Positions 42,841 through 54,270 of a stretch of DNA of 64,000 nucleotides are shown here, piece after piece; the stretch's first letter is position 1; the number at the start of each line of letters is the position of its first letter. The position numbers and the translations under genes are program-made. The stretch comes from Odontesthes bonariensis (taxonomy: Eukaryota > Chordata > Actinopteri > Atheriniformes > Atherinopsidae), in assembly GCF_027942865.1 (NCBI RefSeq), contig NC_134516.1, positions 25,317,322-25,381,321 of the forward strand, read 5' to 3'. Below the pieces are notes generated by a model, which did no database searches, was not told the DNA's origin, and saw only the letters and a list, made by a program, of their open reading frames with translations.

Positions 42841-45765
42841 TTAACTCAAGGTTTGTTTTCACTTCATAGAGGATTGAGTCTTCACCACACCCACTGAGGC
42901 TGACTCTGCTTTTGAAGGGCAAACTGAATACTTCTGCTTTAAATTCCACCACTACATGTTTCCTTCTCCTCATGGGTGAATTGCATTACACAAACCCAGA
43001 CCAAAATAACTTGATGAAGCTCAATACATTGGCCCTGCTTGACTTTGCACCATGAAGGTGTTTCAGTTAAATCTGCACTCGCTGGCCTTTTCCAAGCTTT
43101 AATTACATGTGACTCATTAGCCTATGCTACGTAGCCTTGCCCCTCGTCTGCTTGGCACCACTTGGTGTCTTCTGTGTGCCTCATCAGAGCCATAAATCCC
43201 TCTTAACCAACTGTGTCTCGACTTGCCCTGTGTGTGTGCGGCCTTGTTCATCTCACCTGGGACACCAGCTGGAGGGCTATGACACTGCTTCATACAGACT
43301 CGGTCCTTAACATGGCATCACATCTTCCCATGTTGGTTTTCATCCTACACAAGACTTAAATATCTCCTGCTTTTGTTTTCCTGACTCCACCACGTGGAAG
43401 ATGCCTTTTCAAATTCCCTCGAGTGCAAAGCTACATGATCAATTTGCAAAATATTTTTTAACTCCTTCGATTCAGATCACTTGCTATTAAACTAGCAATA
43501 GTTGGCACAATCAAACTTTCAAAGTACTCTCCCACAGTAGGCTCTCCGATACGGCCCTCTAGAAAAGGTCTCCAAACAGTTCTAGCAGAGTCTCAGTGAA
43601 TGGAAGTGTGGAAATTATTAGACCTTTTGCTGAGTGATGGACTGGAGAGCTGTCCAGGGTGCACCCTAACTCTCTTTCAATTGGCAGCAGGGATAGGCTA
43701 AAGCAGAGATACTCATTATGCGGCTCCTCAAGCGTTAATTGGTGGCTCGCACTCGCATAGTAGCGTATAACAATATAACAATACATTTTTTCAAATAACA
43801 TACAGCGAATACTGCACAGTATTAAGTATTAATTAAGGCTTAATGGTGTTTCCTAAAGGGGGCACTTTTAAACCTGGCAACACAGCCCGCTAAAACCACC
43901 ACCACACTTGACCGCAGTGCACGCTAGCTCCATTAGCGAGATGCAGGCACAGTGGGTCGGTTTTTAATTAAAAAAGGACTAAACCATGCTCATCTTGAAT
44001 GTCTCACTATGATTGCAACAAACTACAAATACAACATGAAAGTCAAGGACATGCATGCCAGCTTCCAGTATTGACTATTAAGTATTCCAGTATTCAGGTA
44101 AATGCAGTCTTAATTGAAAATATATTGGCTGTGTTGGTTCTTTTTTTGTGGGATGTTTTATATGTAGAAATGCATATTTGCAAAAGGGGACTTAGTATGT
44201 TGTCATAAAAGTTGCTCTTCCCTTGATTTTGCTCTGCCTATGTGGCCTTTGTGAAAAAAATAGTATCACTGGGCTAAAGGCTTCCACTACCCTAAACTGG
44301 ATACATCGAGTAAAGTAAATGGATGGTAAGATAGTTCCAGTGAGGAACCTTGCAGTTATTTTTGACCAGAATTTATCATTCAATGCACATGAAACAGGTT
44401 TCTAGGACTGCCTTCTTTCACCAACAAGTTGCCTATTAAAGCACAATAGTAGAATGGTACAGGATAGGGTTGTCAAATAATATTCTAAATTTGAATAGGT
44501 TTTAGAAACAGACAAAGGTGAAAATGAATATCGAATGTGGAAAAACATCTGCGCAGCCGCCGTCTGCCTTGAGTCGGCACACTGCATGACGGGGACAGGT
44601 CACAGGAGTCGCACTGTCTGGTAAAGCGTCACTGCTGAAAGTTGATTCACATGAAGATGGCAGAAAGTTCATAATCCAACTCTACCACAGGTGCAAAGAA
44701 AGGGATTTTAACCCCCAAAAATGTATAAAGCCCCACCTGGAAATACTTCAGAGATTTGTCATGATGGAAAAATTTGAGCCTTGAGACAAAGTTGCATACA
44801 AGCTACAGTTAGCTTATCATTCGACCACCAGCAACATGGTTAATTCTTTAAAATGTTCACCCAAATGGACTTGGCATAACATGAAACAAATTGTTAAATG
44901 TTTAAACTTTAATAAACTACCTATACAAGTAGTTAAGTCTGTTTGTCCCGTTATGTAAAGCTGCCGTTGCCTGGCAGTTTGGCTGATTGAAAGCCCCCAG
45001 ATGCGCGTGTGTCATTGACATGTGCCAATACAGATGTCTGAAAACATTGTTTTAGAAGGAATATGCAATCATTTGACAGCCCTGGTATATGGATACCCAG
45101 AGACAAAAATAGAAATCATGTTCATTATCCACTGGCTAGCCATTACTTTAGCATTTCATCTGCAGGATTTGGGGGAAAAAAAAAAAAAAAAAAAAAAAAA
45201 AACCCAGACAAGGTCATCATATGACAAGACTGCCGAAGACAGCACTGGCTGTGGCTCAACTGCAGAAGAATATTTAAGGAGTATCCAGCCAAGTATTTCA
45301 AGCACAACGTGTTTGGCAAGCCTTCAGGTTGGCTACCGTGCACTCAGCAACCTATAGAAGGGGTTGTGTCTGGCTGCCATGTATAGATTTAGAGAAATGG
45401 CTGTAAAGGATGCTGTAGCTGATCGCTATAGTCAATTGAGCAACCATTTAACACTTCCATAGCTATTCCTCTCAAGATGCAGAGCTTTGAGACGCCATGT
45501 TTGAAACCAAAAGCAGAATGTCCGAGTCAAATATGACAGGCGATGCCTGCCATTGCCTTGAACCCAGATGGTGTACACAGGCCATTGTTTCCCTTAATCA
45601 TTCTGAAGCGAGATCATTTGACAAGATTTTATTTAAAGACTAAAAAGAATCTTGTGCCGTTGGATTCAGCTTTCCAATCTGAAACAGAACCAGATTAGTT
45701 AGAGCACTGAGATAAAGACATTTGCAGGTAACACTCAACATACCCTCTGCACATCATGTTCAGCT
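42840..45765. other. Gene-free region with LINE remnants
   Basis: No supported gene. A degraded LINE-tail-like stretch lies at ~43600-43700 (GAGAGCTGTCCAGGGTG). A short LINE ORF2 fragment lies at ~44320-44405. A ~30 bp A run starts near 45176. Confidence 0.5.
44318..44405 (+). mobile_element. LINE (L2/CR1-like) ORF2 fragment
   Basis: It reads RNLAVIFDQNLSFNAH and, after a frame change, QVSRTAFFHL, the conserved region downstream of the reverse transcriptase in fish L2-like LINEs. Confidence 0.6.
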
Positions 45766-47106
45766 CTAGCGGGCACTAGGGAAGAACTTTTTCTGCTGCC
45801 CAGAACCATGGCTGTCAGTAAGATGCTCCTTCAAGTAGTGCACATCCTGAAAGTAGTCTTTGCCCTTCTCATGCTGCTGGCTGAAGGTGCTGTAGGTTCC
45901 AGAGGGGTACAAGCCATACAAAAGCCTGTAGTCAAAGTTAGGAGATCCACCCACACCAAAGCGTGGCACCAGTACGGTTGCGGATCCCGGTCCAGACCCT
46001 TGGCGATCATCCGGGTAGCCGAATTCCTCCGTCTGCTGCTGGTAATTCCCGAGTTCAGCTTCCTTGGTGACACTGGAGGTCTCCCCTGACTGGAGGACAG
46101 GGCCAGGTGGTGACAGAGGGGCTGCAGGGAGAACGTCAGTGAGGCTGAGGGCTTGGGCTGACGCATCCTCAAAGACTGAGGGAGCAATAGCCCACTGGGT
46201 TTCTGTGTGGAGACATTTCACAATTAGTCATTTTCACAGCAGAAGTTCTGAAATAATAGAGTCTTAACATATTCTTTACTAAGCAAGATTTGCTAGTGAC
46301 CACATGAAAACGCACAGACACCTTTAGGCTTCCAAACATATTTTGGGCCATCTACACTCCAAGCAGAAGATTTACCTTGTGGTCCAGATTGGGCAGCTCC
46401 AGGTTGCAGAGCGCCAGCGTCAGATCCTACGTCAACAGGCACATAAGTGACAGTAGAGTATCCTGTTGCAGGCAGGCCAGAGCTCAAGCTGCTCAATGCT
46501 GGACCCGTCTGAACAGCCTGTGGGACACCAGAAGCTTGCACAGCCATTTGCACGGGCACAACGGAGCCAGAGCTGCTGAATCTTGGGTCTGCCTGAAGAG
46601 CCCCTTGGACAAGGCCAGGAGCTTGGACAAAACCGGGAGCTTGGACAACCAGTTGCGTTGGCACAAATGAGCCATAGCCGCTGAGCCTTGGGTCTGCCTG
46701 AAGAACAGGTTGACTTTGACCAGAGACCAGCACAGGTGTCATCCCATAATCACTGTAGGGCACGGTCACCGGGCGGCCAGCGGCTGCTCCCTGATAAGAG
46801 CCAAAATTACCTGCAGCTCTTGTGCCGCTGCTGCTCTGGCCTGCTGATTTTGAACCTGGTGCATGAGAACAAGTTTAGCAGAAGCTAATTCAAGCAAGCA
46901 TGTAATGTTTTACCACAACAGATGATAGCACACCTTTAGTGGGAAAACCCCATGTAGCAGCAGTCAACAAGGCAAAGAGGGAAACCCTGAAATTATGTAC
47001 AGCAAAGAGTAAGAATGCAATATTAACTAATGTTTCCAATCAATCAAACAAAAACTGTAAAAGGCAGCTTGTGCTTATACCTCAGGAAGAACCCAGCAGC
47101 TGTCAT
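45766..47106 (-). CDS. Secreted Pro/Val/Ser/Gln-rich protein, four exons, unknown function
   Basis: Exons 47106-47081, 46986-46934, 46855-46322 and 46202-45766 join in phase with GT-AG introns. ATG at 47106 begins a clear signal peptide (MTAAGFFLRVSLFALLTAAT). The mature part is low in charge and rich in Gln, Val, Pro and Ser, with two or three imperfect repeats of a QADPRLSGYGSFVP...VQAPG type in exon 3. Exon 4 is more acidic and Tyr-rich (DYRLLYGLYPSGTYSTFSQQ, VHYLKEHL) and ends SGQQKKFFPSAR. There is no transmembrane segment besides the leader. About 220 residues are uninterrupted and the gene looks intact. The composition suits an extracellular matrix or egg-coat component; this is a guess. 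A donor-like CAAG|GTAAAT inside exon 3 could give an alternative splice. Confidence 0.7.
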
Positions 47107-47148
47107 GGTGAAAACAAGCTATGAGAGGAAACAGCAAGGGTGAAGGGT

Positions 47149-47157
47149 TATAAATAA
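47149..47157 (-). promoter_or_regulatory. TATA-like box of the secreted-protein gene
   Basis: The minus strand reads TATTTATAA about 45-50 bp upstream of the ATG, leaving room for a ~20 nt 5' UTR. Confidence 0.5.
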
Positions 47158-47579
47158 TGCCACAGACCAGCCCAGACCAATCAAAGCTTAACGAGCTAAC
47201 AACAGACAGCTGCTTGTGAGGGACTATCAGGACAGGTGGACGCTGGAGGCTCATCTGGTTGCTCTGGTATCAGCCTCATTGTCTCCTCTCGCCTCCACCC
47301 TCCTGTCTGTGCTAAAGGCACTTAGTCACTGCCAAATATTTTACTGTCGTAAAATAGCTCTACCCAAATTGTCGTAATTCTCAGATTTTCTATTTCAGTT
47401 AAACGTAGAAGCTGGAAATAACATCCTAGATGTTGAGTTTTCACACCGACCCACTGACACATTTAACAAGTTAACTGAGGCCTGTAGAGTCTGAGATGTA
47501 GCTCTTATTGGTCCTTTAAAGGAGACATGTTTTGCCCTTTTTGGTACAATTTCCCGAGGTCTTACTGAAATGTGTGAGA

Positions 47580-47772
47580 CAGGTCAGGAGCTCCTGGTCT
47601 TATTGGCCAAGTTTTTCCCCCAAAAGTGTATTTTATTTCCTAAACATGATGCTTATCTAACTTTAACCCAGTACTTTTAATGTTTTACACCTTTCGACCA
47701 AGTAGTTTTGGAAAAAAAGGTGAAAAACGAATGAAGGAAACAACGGTCTCACAGCAGTTCAAAGACTGGTGT
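47580..47772 (+). repeat. Dispersed repeat, copy 1 (second copy at 60064)
   Basis: CAGGAGCTCCTGGTCTTATT through AGCAGTTCAAAGACTGG recurs at 60064-60270 in the same orientation with small differences. No coding content. Family unknown. Confidence 0.75.
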
Positions 47773-47934
47773 CAAACACAAGTCCCGTGTTTAGGAGATG
47801 GTTGACTGTCCTCTGCATCCTTTTTAATCTCCTGACTTGGTCAGTGTTACTTGTTGATAATCCAGCGGTGCAGGATGATGTTTCCTGTTAGTTTTGGCAG
47901 AACTGGTGCTCAGCTGCTGGCACAGAGGAATAAC

Positions 47935-48255
47935 TGGCCCAGCAAAGAGCCTCCAACAAATAACCAACCGGCTGATCCAGAACTTCCTGCAGCTAAACAA
48001 AGAGAAAACAGAGGTCATTGTCAGCTGTTAAAAATCTGAGCTCAGCTTCAGGCTGTGATGTTAAAAAGCACAAACCAAGCAGGAATCTGGGTGTTATTAT
48101 GGACTCAGAGCTGAGCTTCAGCAGCCAGATCAGGTCAGTTAGGAAGTCAGCCGACTATCACCTGGAGAATATTTCCAGGATTAAAGGACTTCCTTCCCTG
48201 GTTACCTGTCAGATTTTATTACTCATTTTAAAACCTTTGAATAGTTGGACGGTTG
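47935..48255 (+). mobile_element. LINE (L2/CR1-like) ORF2 fragment
   Basis: The translation shows IQNFLQLNKEKTEVIV, then after a shift RNLGVIMDSELSFSSQIRSV and ADYHLENISRIKGL. This is the reverse-transcriptase 3' region of L2-like LINEs. It is truncated and frameshifted. Confidence 0.7.
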
Positions 48256-48279
48256 CCTCTGTCTATGATCTGTGAACTC

Positions 48280-49294
48280 CTTACTCCCCTGATTGCTGCT
48301 CACACGGCCCACTGTTTAATATAACTGACCTGTTCATTAGATGGAAATGAATCCCTGCATACTCCTAAAAATCACTTTATTTTGAGGCTTTTTCTTCAAA
48401 TTAAAACCCCACTTTCATAATTACTCGGGACTCTTTGTAAAATGCAAATAAAGCCAGAAAGATATGATCTTAGAACTATTAAAAAGTTCTATCTAATTAG
48501 AAATAGTGCAAGTTCGGTGCCATCTGTTGGTTTCCTTAGCGAGGAAATAGTTTTTGAATTGCTCTGTATGAATGAATTGGATTCATTCTGAATTGAATTG
48601 ATTGAATTATAATTACAATGAATTGAACTCTAATATGCCTGAATTGGACTTTATTACTGAAGTGCCCTGAGATGACATTTGATGTAATTGTAATAGTTTA
48701 TTTTGGCAACATTTAAACAAACTGACATTATTCTGTCTTGGAAAACACTGCTGGTGGAAAACATGATACTGGCTGCTGAAAAACTGGCAGAAGTGGACCT
48801 TCCAACGTGACAGTGACAGGAAGTAATCAGCTGAAGTTGTCCAGAGATTAACAGAGAACACAAATCAACATTCTGGAATCCGGACTTCACTTCCATCCAG
48901 AATCTGTGGTTGGAACCACAGACCAGAAGAGACAGAACAGAAGCCTTCACAAAGCTGTGATGTCATCACTGAAGTGACATCACAATCCATGTCATCTCTG
49001 ATCTTGTATGACATCACAAAGTTTCTACAGGCCAGACATTTTCACTGCTTTTTCACAGCTGGTCAGGAGTTTATCTGAAGAAACACGTCCAGTTTTTGAA
49101 GCATATTTGAAAGTCACAGCAAACGGTTTTCACATCGCCTAAAAAACACTTAATTACTATCTTAAATAATCATTTTAACAAGCACTTAGAAACAACGCTT
49201 ACTTACTATCTTAAAAAGTAATTTTGATTTTAAGTACTGACAAACAACAACCAAAATGTTTGCTTTATTCTTTCATCAGTTTTATGAACTATGT
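48280..49294. other. Gene-free stretch
   Basis: An AT-rich run of GAATTGAATT motifs near 48580-48640 and no supported gene. It precedes the tRNA-Thr cluster. Confidence 0.5.
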
Positions 49295-49486
49295 GGCGCT
49301 GTGGCTTAGTTGGTCAAAGTGCCTGTCTAGTAAACAGGAGATCCTGGGTTCAAATCCCAGCAGTGCCTTAAGGTGTTATTACGTACGTCAACATGGTGCC
49401 ATAACTGCTTACAGCAGTGCTTCAGGAGTGCTGGACTTCCAAAACAGTCTGTACTTGGAGGCACTTCATCTCATGGCTTTAAATAT
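49268..49486 (+). repeat. Duplicated tRNA-Thr locus, copy 1 (copy 2 at 50303-50519)
   Basis: From CTTTATTCTTTCATCAG upstream to CACTTCATCTCATGGCTTTA downstream, ~215 bp around the first and third tRNA-Thr genes are nearly identical. The second gene shares only the upstream TTTCATCAGTTTTATGA part. Confidence 0.85.
49295..49368 (+). tRNA. tRNA-Thr (AGT)
   Basis: 74 nt; acceptor GGCGCTG pairs with CAGTGCC. The A box region is TGGCTTAGTTGG, anticodon loop CTAGTAA, B box GGTTCAAATCC, discriminator T. No intron, and no T4 run within ~150 nt downstream. Confidence 0.92.
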
Positions 49487-49638
49487 TCTTGAGGTACAGA
49501 AGATTGAACTGGGACTATACCCAATGTTTTCACATATAGAGATAATTTGAATAACATCAAGCCCTGATTTATGCAGAGATCACATGAATATTGGAAATAA
49601 ATCACAAAAACCTCTTTCATCAGTTTTATGACCCATGT

Positions 49639-49712
49639 GGCGCTGTGGCTTAGTTGGTCAAAGTTCCTGTCTTGTAAACAGGAGATCCCGGGTTCAAATC
49701 CCAGCAGTGCCT
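49639..49712 (+). tRNA. tRNA-Thr (TGT)
   Basis: 74 nt, same body as the neighbours with anticodon loop CTTGTAA. Position 30-region reads AAGTTCC instead of AAGTGCC. B box GGTTCAAATCC. Confidence 0.9.
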
Positions 49713-50331
49713 GTGGGCCTTCAGAGCAAGCTGTGACTCAGCATATAAAACAGCTTATTATCAGCTTTCTACTAAATCCTATTCACTGCTCCACTTAATG
49801 AAAGTGCGTACAAATAGCATACAGCTTTTAAAGTCTCATTTATGCTTATTTTTTACTTTCAGAGTGTAATTTTCCTCCGTTCACATAACACGTCAAGTGG
49901 TTAGGGTACAGTACGGTGGAGGTTATCCTCCTGTCACACTACATAACACCAAAATGAACGTACAAACTGTGAAATAGTCAGAGTTAGAGTAAAAGCTGAG
50001 GGCAGGACGTCATTTCCTTGAAATATGTAGCGGAAAATAATATGCAAAAGCATAAAAAAGCCTTGTAAAAACACAGTAAATGACTTGGCGTGTAATAAGT
50101 ACACCGCTTCATGAGATCTGGCTGTAACTGGTGAAAGTGACTTCCTCATGAACAGCAGGGTCTGAGTTGAAAACCCAAAAATATCTGCAAAATATGATGA
50201 AGTTTTGAACCAATTAGAGGCACTTCTACTCATGGCTTTAACTATTCTTGAGGTACAGAATCACAAAAAATATTTTCTGAGGTGGATCCAGTTCCTGCTC
50301 TTTATTCTTTCATCAGTTTTATGAATCATGT

Positions 50332-50405
50332 GGCGCTGTGGCTTAGTTGGTCAAAGTGCCTGTCTCGTAAACAGGAGATCCTGGGTTCAAATCCCAGCAG
50401 TGCCT
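50332..50405 (+). tRNA. tRNA-Thr (CGT)
   Basis: 74 nt; the body is identical to the 49295 gene except the anticodon loop CTCGTAA. Both flanks are also duplicated from that locus. Confidence 0.92.
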
Positions 50406-50689
50406 TAAGATGTTATTATGTACATCAACATGGTGCCATAACTGTTTACAGCAGTGCTTCAGGAGTGCTGGACTTCCAAAACAGTCTGTACTTGGAGGCA
50501 CTTCATCTCATGGCTTTAATCAGTGCTTCTCAAAGTGTGGGGCCTAGCTGTTCAGCTAGTCCTTCAATGGCATCATGAGTGTAATTAATAAAATGCTGTT
50601 GGTTATAAAAAAGATAATTGATCCAGTCCACATTTTTGTTACTCTAATAATAATAGTAGGACTCAAAACCAGCAGCTATCTGATTTCTG

Positions 50690-51595
50690 GCTTTGTATTC
50701 GTCAGGGACCCTCTGGGGACTCCAATTGCATCTACATAGACACGATCATCAAAACTGCCAGGAATAGAGCGTTTGCGTACTGAGCGGGTGGCTTGAGGAG
50801 CAAAAGGGTCAACAGCAATACGGACATTATGCACCAACATCACATGGACACACCTACCAGTCCAGTTGGCATGCAAACTGGAATGTAGCTTACTGTGACG
50901 GCCACACAGCCAAAACATGTCAGGGACAGGGCCAGTGGAATGCAAAGTATCATTAAAAATCCAATGAGACATGGAGGGAGAATCAAATAGGCAATAAGTA
51001 AAAATACAATGAAAAGCTACTGAATTCTGAGTCCTACTCCTTCCCATGTGACAGGGACGGTAACATTACACATGTCAGGGGGGACACTGCCCAGGGCATG
51101 TCTGTTGAATTCATTTGCAGGTTTAGGTTGGGATTCATAGCAAACTATATAAGTATTTATATAGTTTGCTATAGTATTAAAATGTGGCGGTGGTGGCATA
51201 ATGCGACTGGTGAGTGGCGGACATTCAGTACTCCAAGGATAATGGTCTCCCTTACTATGATATTTGCCATCCACGCCCTTAAAATAACTTCCTCTCATCA
51301 GCCAACAATGTGTCAAACACAGGTGATAAGTACAATTCATACTACGGAATGGAGACGTCATCTCAGGGGCAACTTCAGGCAGGTACAGCGTCACATTACG
51401 ACTGCCATTAGAGCAGATGGCATAGGCAGTACAAGTTAAAGGATCAACTTCCCCAGGCACTCCTGTAAAAGCAACAGGCTGTGCGTCTTTCATACAAACC
51501 ACACATCAAGCATCTGTGACAGATTTAACAGAATAATTCGCCAATAGATACCAAACGTTGCGTGTCACCCATTGTTCTTGTAAAACATTTCTGGA
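50690..51595 (-). mobile_element. Retroviral env-like fragment (fossil, broken)
   Basis: The minus strand encodes stretches of a retroviral envelope-like protein of a type seen in spiny-rayed fish. They include Cys- and Asn-glycosylation-rich surface-like sequence and a basic cleavage-site-like motif near the start of a fusion subunit. The fragment is truncated at both ends, has a few breaks, and no gag, pol or LTR adjoins it. It is an old relic, and I cannot tie it to the LTR element at 8036-17235. Confidence 0.65.
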
Positions 51596-51613
51596 CTTGC
51601 CACCAGGAGAGGC

Positions 51614-53610
51614 ATCTTTAAGCAGGCTGATTTCAACGTGACTGCCGAGGGACTGAGGAGGTTGAAGAAGGGATCCGTACCGGTTTACTTTTCTTGGAAT
51701 GGGTACGAACTACCTGCGCCCAGACCAAGTGTCCGGGAACGGCGTCCGCGGGCCGAGAGTCCTGCCCCAGAGTCAGACTCGGACTCGGAGATGGAGACCG
51801 AAATGGCTCCAGATCACGGTTACTGTGTAGTCCCTCAAACAGGAGCGAGGGCGAGTAATTTAGCCAACGAGAATGAAGCTCTTCGTCGTCAGGTTAGGGA
51901 GTTACAGCAGCAATTAAAAGTCCTCAAACATCGTCAGCATTTTGGCATCGAGCGTCTGTCTGCATCAGATGATGACGTGTGGTTTTATACCAGGTTTGCG
52001 TCCTACAGGAGTTTCGAGGCATTCTGGATATTAATCGAACCTGCCGTGACCCACAAGATGGTGCGCATAACTAGCGCCAAGACAGCCTCTGCCAGCACCA
52101 GCACAGTCCATCACCCAGCAATGGTAGGTGATGACGTAACGTGACGTGACATTAAAAGGTGTAGGCCTTTTTTGTTCATATATTTTTTATTGCTTTCACA
52201 TAAAAAAAAAAAAATACACACCAAACAGCAATGCATAATGTAAAACGTTACAGAAAACAAACAAACAAACAAAACAACAACTCACAAAAACAAAACAAAA
52301 CAAAACAAAAGTTTTCTGATTTATGCTTTGTAATAATGCCAATGTTAAGGTAACTAAACAGAGGCCTTTTGTTTTTATATCTCAACAGAAACTGAGACCC
52401 ATTGACGAGTTTCTTCTTTTCCTGATGTACCTGTCAGTGGGTTTTCCTCCCAGGGATCTTGCAGAGAGGTTCAGCATTCACCGCACTGCTGCAAGTGGAA
52501 TCATCTCCACATGGACTCATTTCCTGTACTGCCTGTTAGGAAGCCAGCGCCTTTGGATTCCTCCAGCGACAGTGAGAGCTCACCTGCCAGTTGAGTTTGC
52601 AGCTTTTTCTGACACACAGGCGGTCCTTTATTGTACGGAGATATTTTGTCAGACGCCCTCCTCTCTGCTCCTTCAGAGTGAGGTTTTTTCCACATACAAA
52701 TCTCACACTACATTCAAGGCCTTGATTGGCATGGCACCCCACGGTGCCGTCACCTTTGTGTCCGGACTGTATGCAGGCTCTATGAGTGGCTGCCAGCCCT
52801 TTTCAGTGCAGAGAGACCCATACTGCCAAGTGTTTTACAGTATTTTGACTGATTTTCCAAGACCCACAGAAAAGTGTGTCTTATGACTATGTACACACCG
52901 AAATTACCAAACGAAAGAGTAGACTCTCTTCTTTCATCAGGAAAAAAAAAGTTTGTTTCTACCATTTTCAGTCCTTTAGTAATAGACAGTAGAACATAGG
53001 TTGGTTTCACGAAAAAAACAGCTGTTAGACGAAAAAAACGGAGAAAACAAGCTTTTTTTGTGCAAAGTGGCACTGCTGCCACCTTGCGGGTAATTTTGCC
53101 AGTATATTCTCTGTTTAGTGTTTACAAGCCTAAGATTTAGTGACAAACTCCGCTAGATTGTCCCCCAGCCCGCTCCGTTAAAAAACGCAATTGACGTCTA
53201 TAGACGTCTTTGGCAGTCAGCGTTTTTTTTTTAAATTGACGTCTATAGACGTCAATGGCAGCCAATGAGTTAAGCAGTCCGGGATTGTAAAGCTGCTGAA
53301 GCCAGGTATGGCCATCATGGTGGACAAAGGGTTTGTTGTGGACAACCTTGCTCCTTGTAAGGTGTACCGGCCTGCCTTTCTCAGCAACAAACAACAAATG
53401 AGTCGAGAGGATGTCAGACAGACGCAGTCAATTGCATGGCTGAGAGTGCACGTGGAGAGGTGCATAAGGAGAGTGAAAGAGAACAAACTCTTCCACAAGG
53501 AGATACCACTGTCTATATGTGGGAACATTGACGAATTGTTCAGTGTGGCCTGCTTCCTGGTCAATTATCAGAATGGGCCGTTAGTGAAGGCATGGGCAAC
53601 TCAGCAATGA
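51614..53610 (+). pseudogene. THAP/PIF-Harbinger-like (ISL2EU-type) transposase, broken
   Basis: Exon 1 (to 52123, donor ATG|GTAGG) starts inside the end of a THAP domain (IFKQADFNVTAEGLRRLKKG, then SVPVYF). A basic/acidic linker and a coiled coil (ANENEALRRQVRELQQQLK) follow. Exon 2 (from 52389, after CAACAG) has the HTH_Tnp_4 region (KLRPIDEFLLFLMYLSVGFP) and the start of a DDE_Tnp_4 nuclease. The expected first catalytic Asp is replaced in AVLYCTEIF. The core is split by an insertion after SGLYAGSMS (52787) and resumes at 53272 (SGIVKLLKPGMAIMVDKGF), ending with HVERCIRRVKE and a stop at 53608-53610. It is 5'-truncated where the env fossil begins. The family name is from motif order. Confidence 0.8.
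52788..53269. mobile_element. TTAA-type MITE inserted in the Harbinger-like transposase
   Basis: This sequence interrupts the nuclease core. Its right end, read inwards, is CTCATTGGCTGCCATTGACG next to TTAA (53270-53273), and it holds two copies of the palindrome GACGTCTATAGACGTC. The left end lacks a matching TTAA, so it is truncated or composite. A piggyBac-related MITE is likely. Confidence 0.55.
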
Positions 53611-53621
53611 ATTGGGAGCAC

Positions 53622-53706
53622 TTTCAATCAGTTCAAACAGCAGTTCTTTCAATCAGTTCAACTGATCAGTTCTTTCAGTCAGTTCAAATGATCAGTTCTT
53701 CCAATC
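53622..53706 (+). repeat. Short tandem repeats after the transposase
   Basis: Three imperfect ~30 bp units of TCAGTTCAA(A/C)TGATCAGTTCTT type, possibly subterminal repeats of the transposon. Confidence 0.6.
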
Positions 53707-53849
53707 TTGTTCATTTTTAGAAATCTATACAAAACCTGAACTGATCTTTATTGTTTGTTTGTGCAAATCTCTACCAGTGTAGAGGTTGTATTGTTCATTG
53801 TTGTAATGAGATGTGTGCATCTTTTGAATATGTAATAATAAATTATTAA

Positions 53850-54266
53850 AGCTGCAGTCGGCAGGTTTTCAAAATTCCGAGTCTAAAGTCGGAAAATTCG
53901 AACTGATACAACTTTCAGGTCCCTCCCCCAACCTCTAACAAGCTCCGAATCGCCCCCCCAAACCCCTCCCCCTCTGTGGACGAGGTTGTGCACGTGAGTT
54001 CACACCAGTGTTGAGCGCACACAAGCTGGGGCAGACTCACGCTCAGCAGCGTGTGCACAAGCTGTGATTGACAGGTAGGATTCCTCCACCCTAACTTGAT
54101 TGGTTAAAAACAGCCGGGAGCGCTCGGTTTTTGCAAGCATGATTACAGGCTTCAGAGGGAGCTACAGATTTCATTATTTTTTCTAAACAGCCTATTTAAT
54201 ATTCTACTTCCAGAATCCCATGATAGTTCAAGCTAATATGACTAAAAAAAGTTGCCGACCGCAGCT
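53850..54266. mobile_element. MITE flanked by TTAA
   Basis: The ends AGCTGCAGTCGGCA and (inverted) AGCTGCGGTCGGCA are flanked by TTAA at 53846-53849 and 54267-54270. It is 417 bp with no coding sequence, a piggyBac-type non-autonomous element by target site and size. Confidence 0.75.
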
Positions 54267-54270
54267 TTAA

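Noticed and set aside
50520-50543. hAT/Charlie-like terminus CAGTGCTTCTCAAAGTGTGG
   Set aside because: Only one end and no target duplication could be found, so no element can be delimited.
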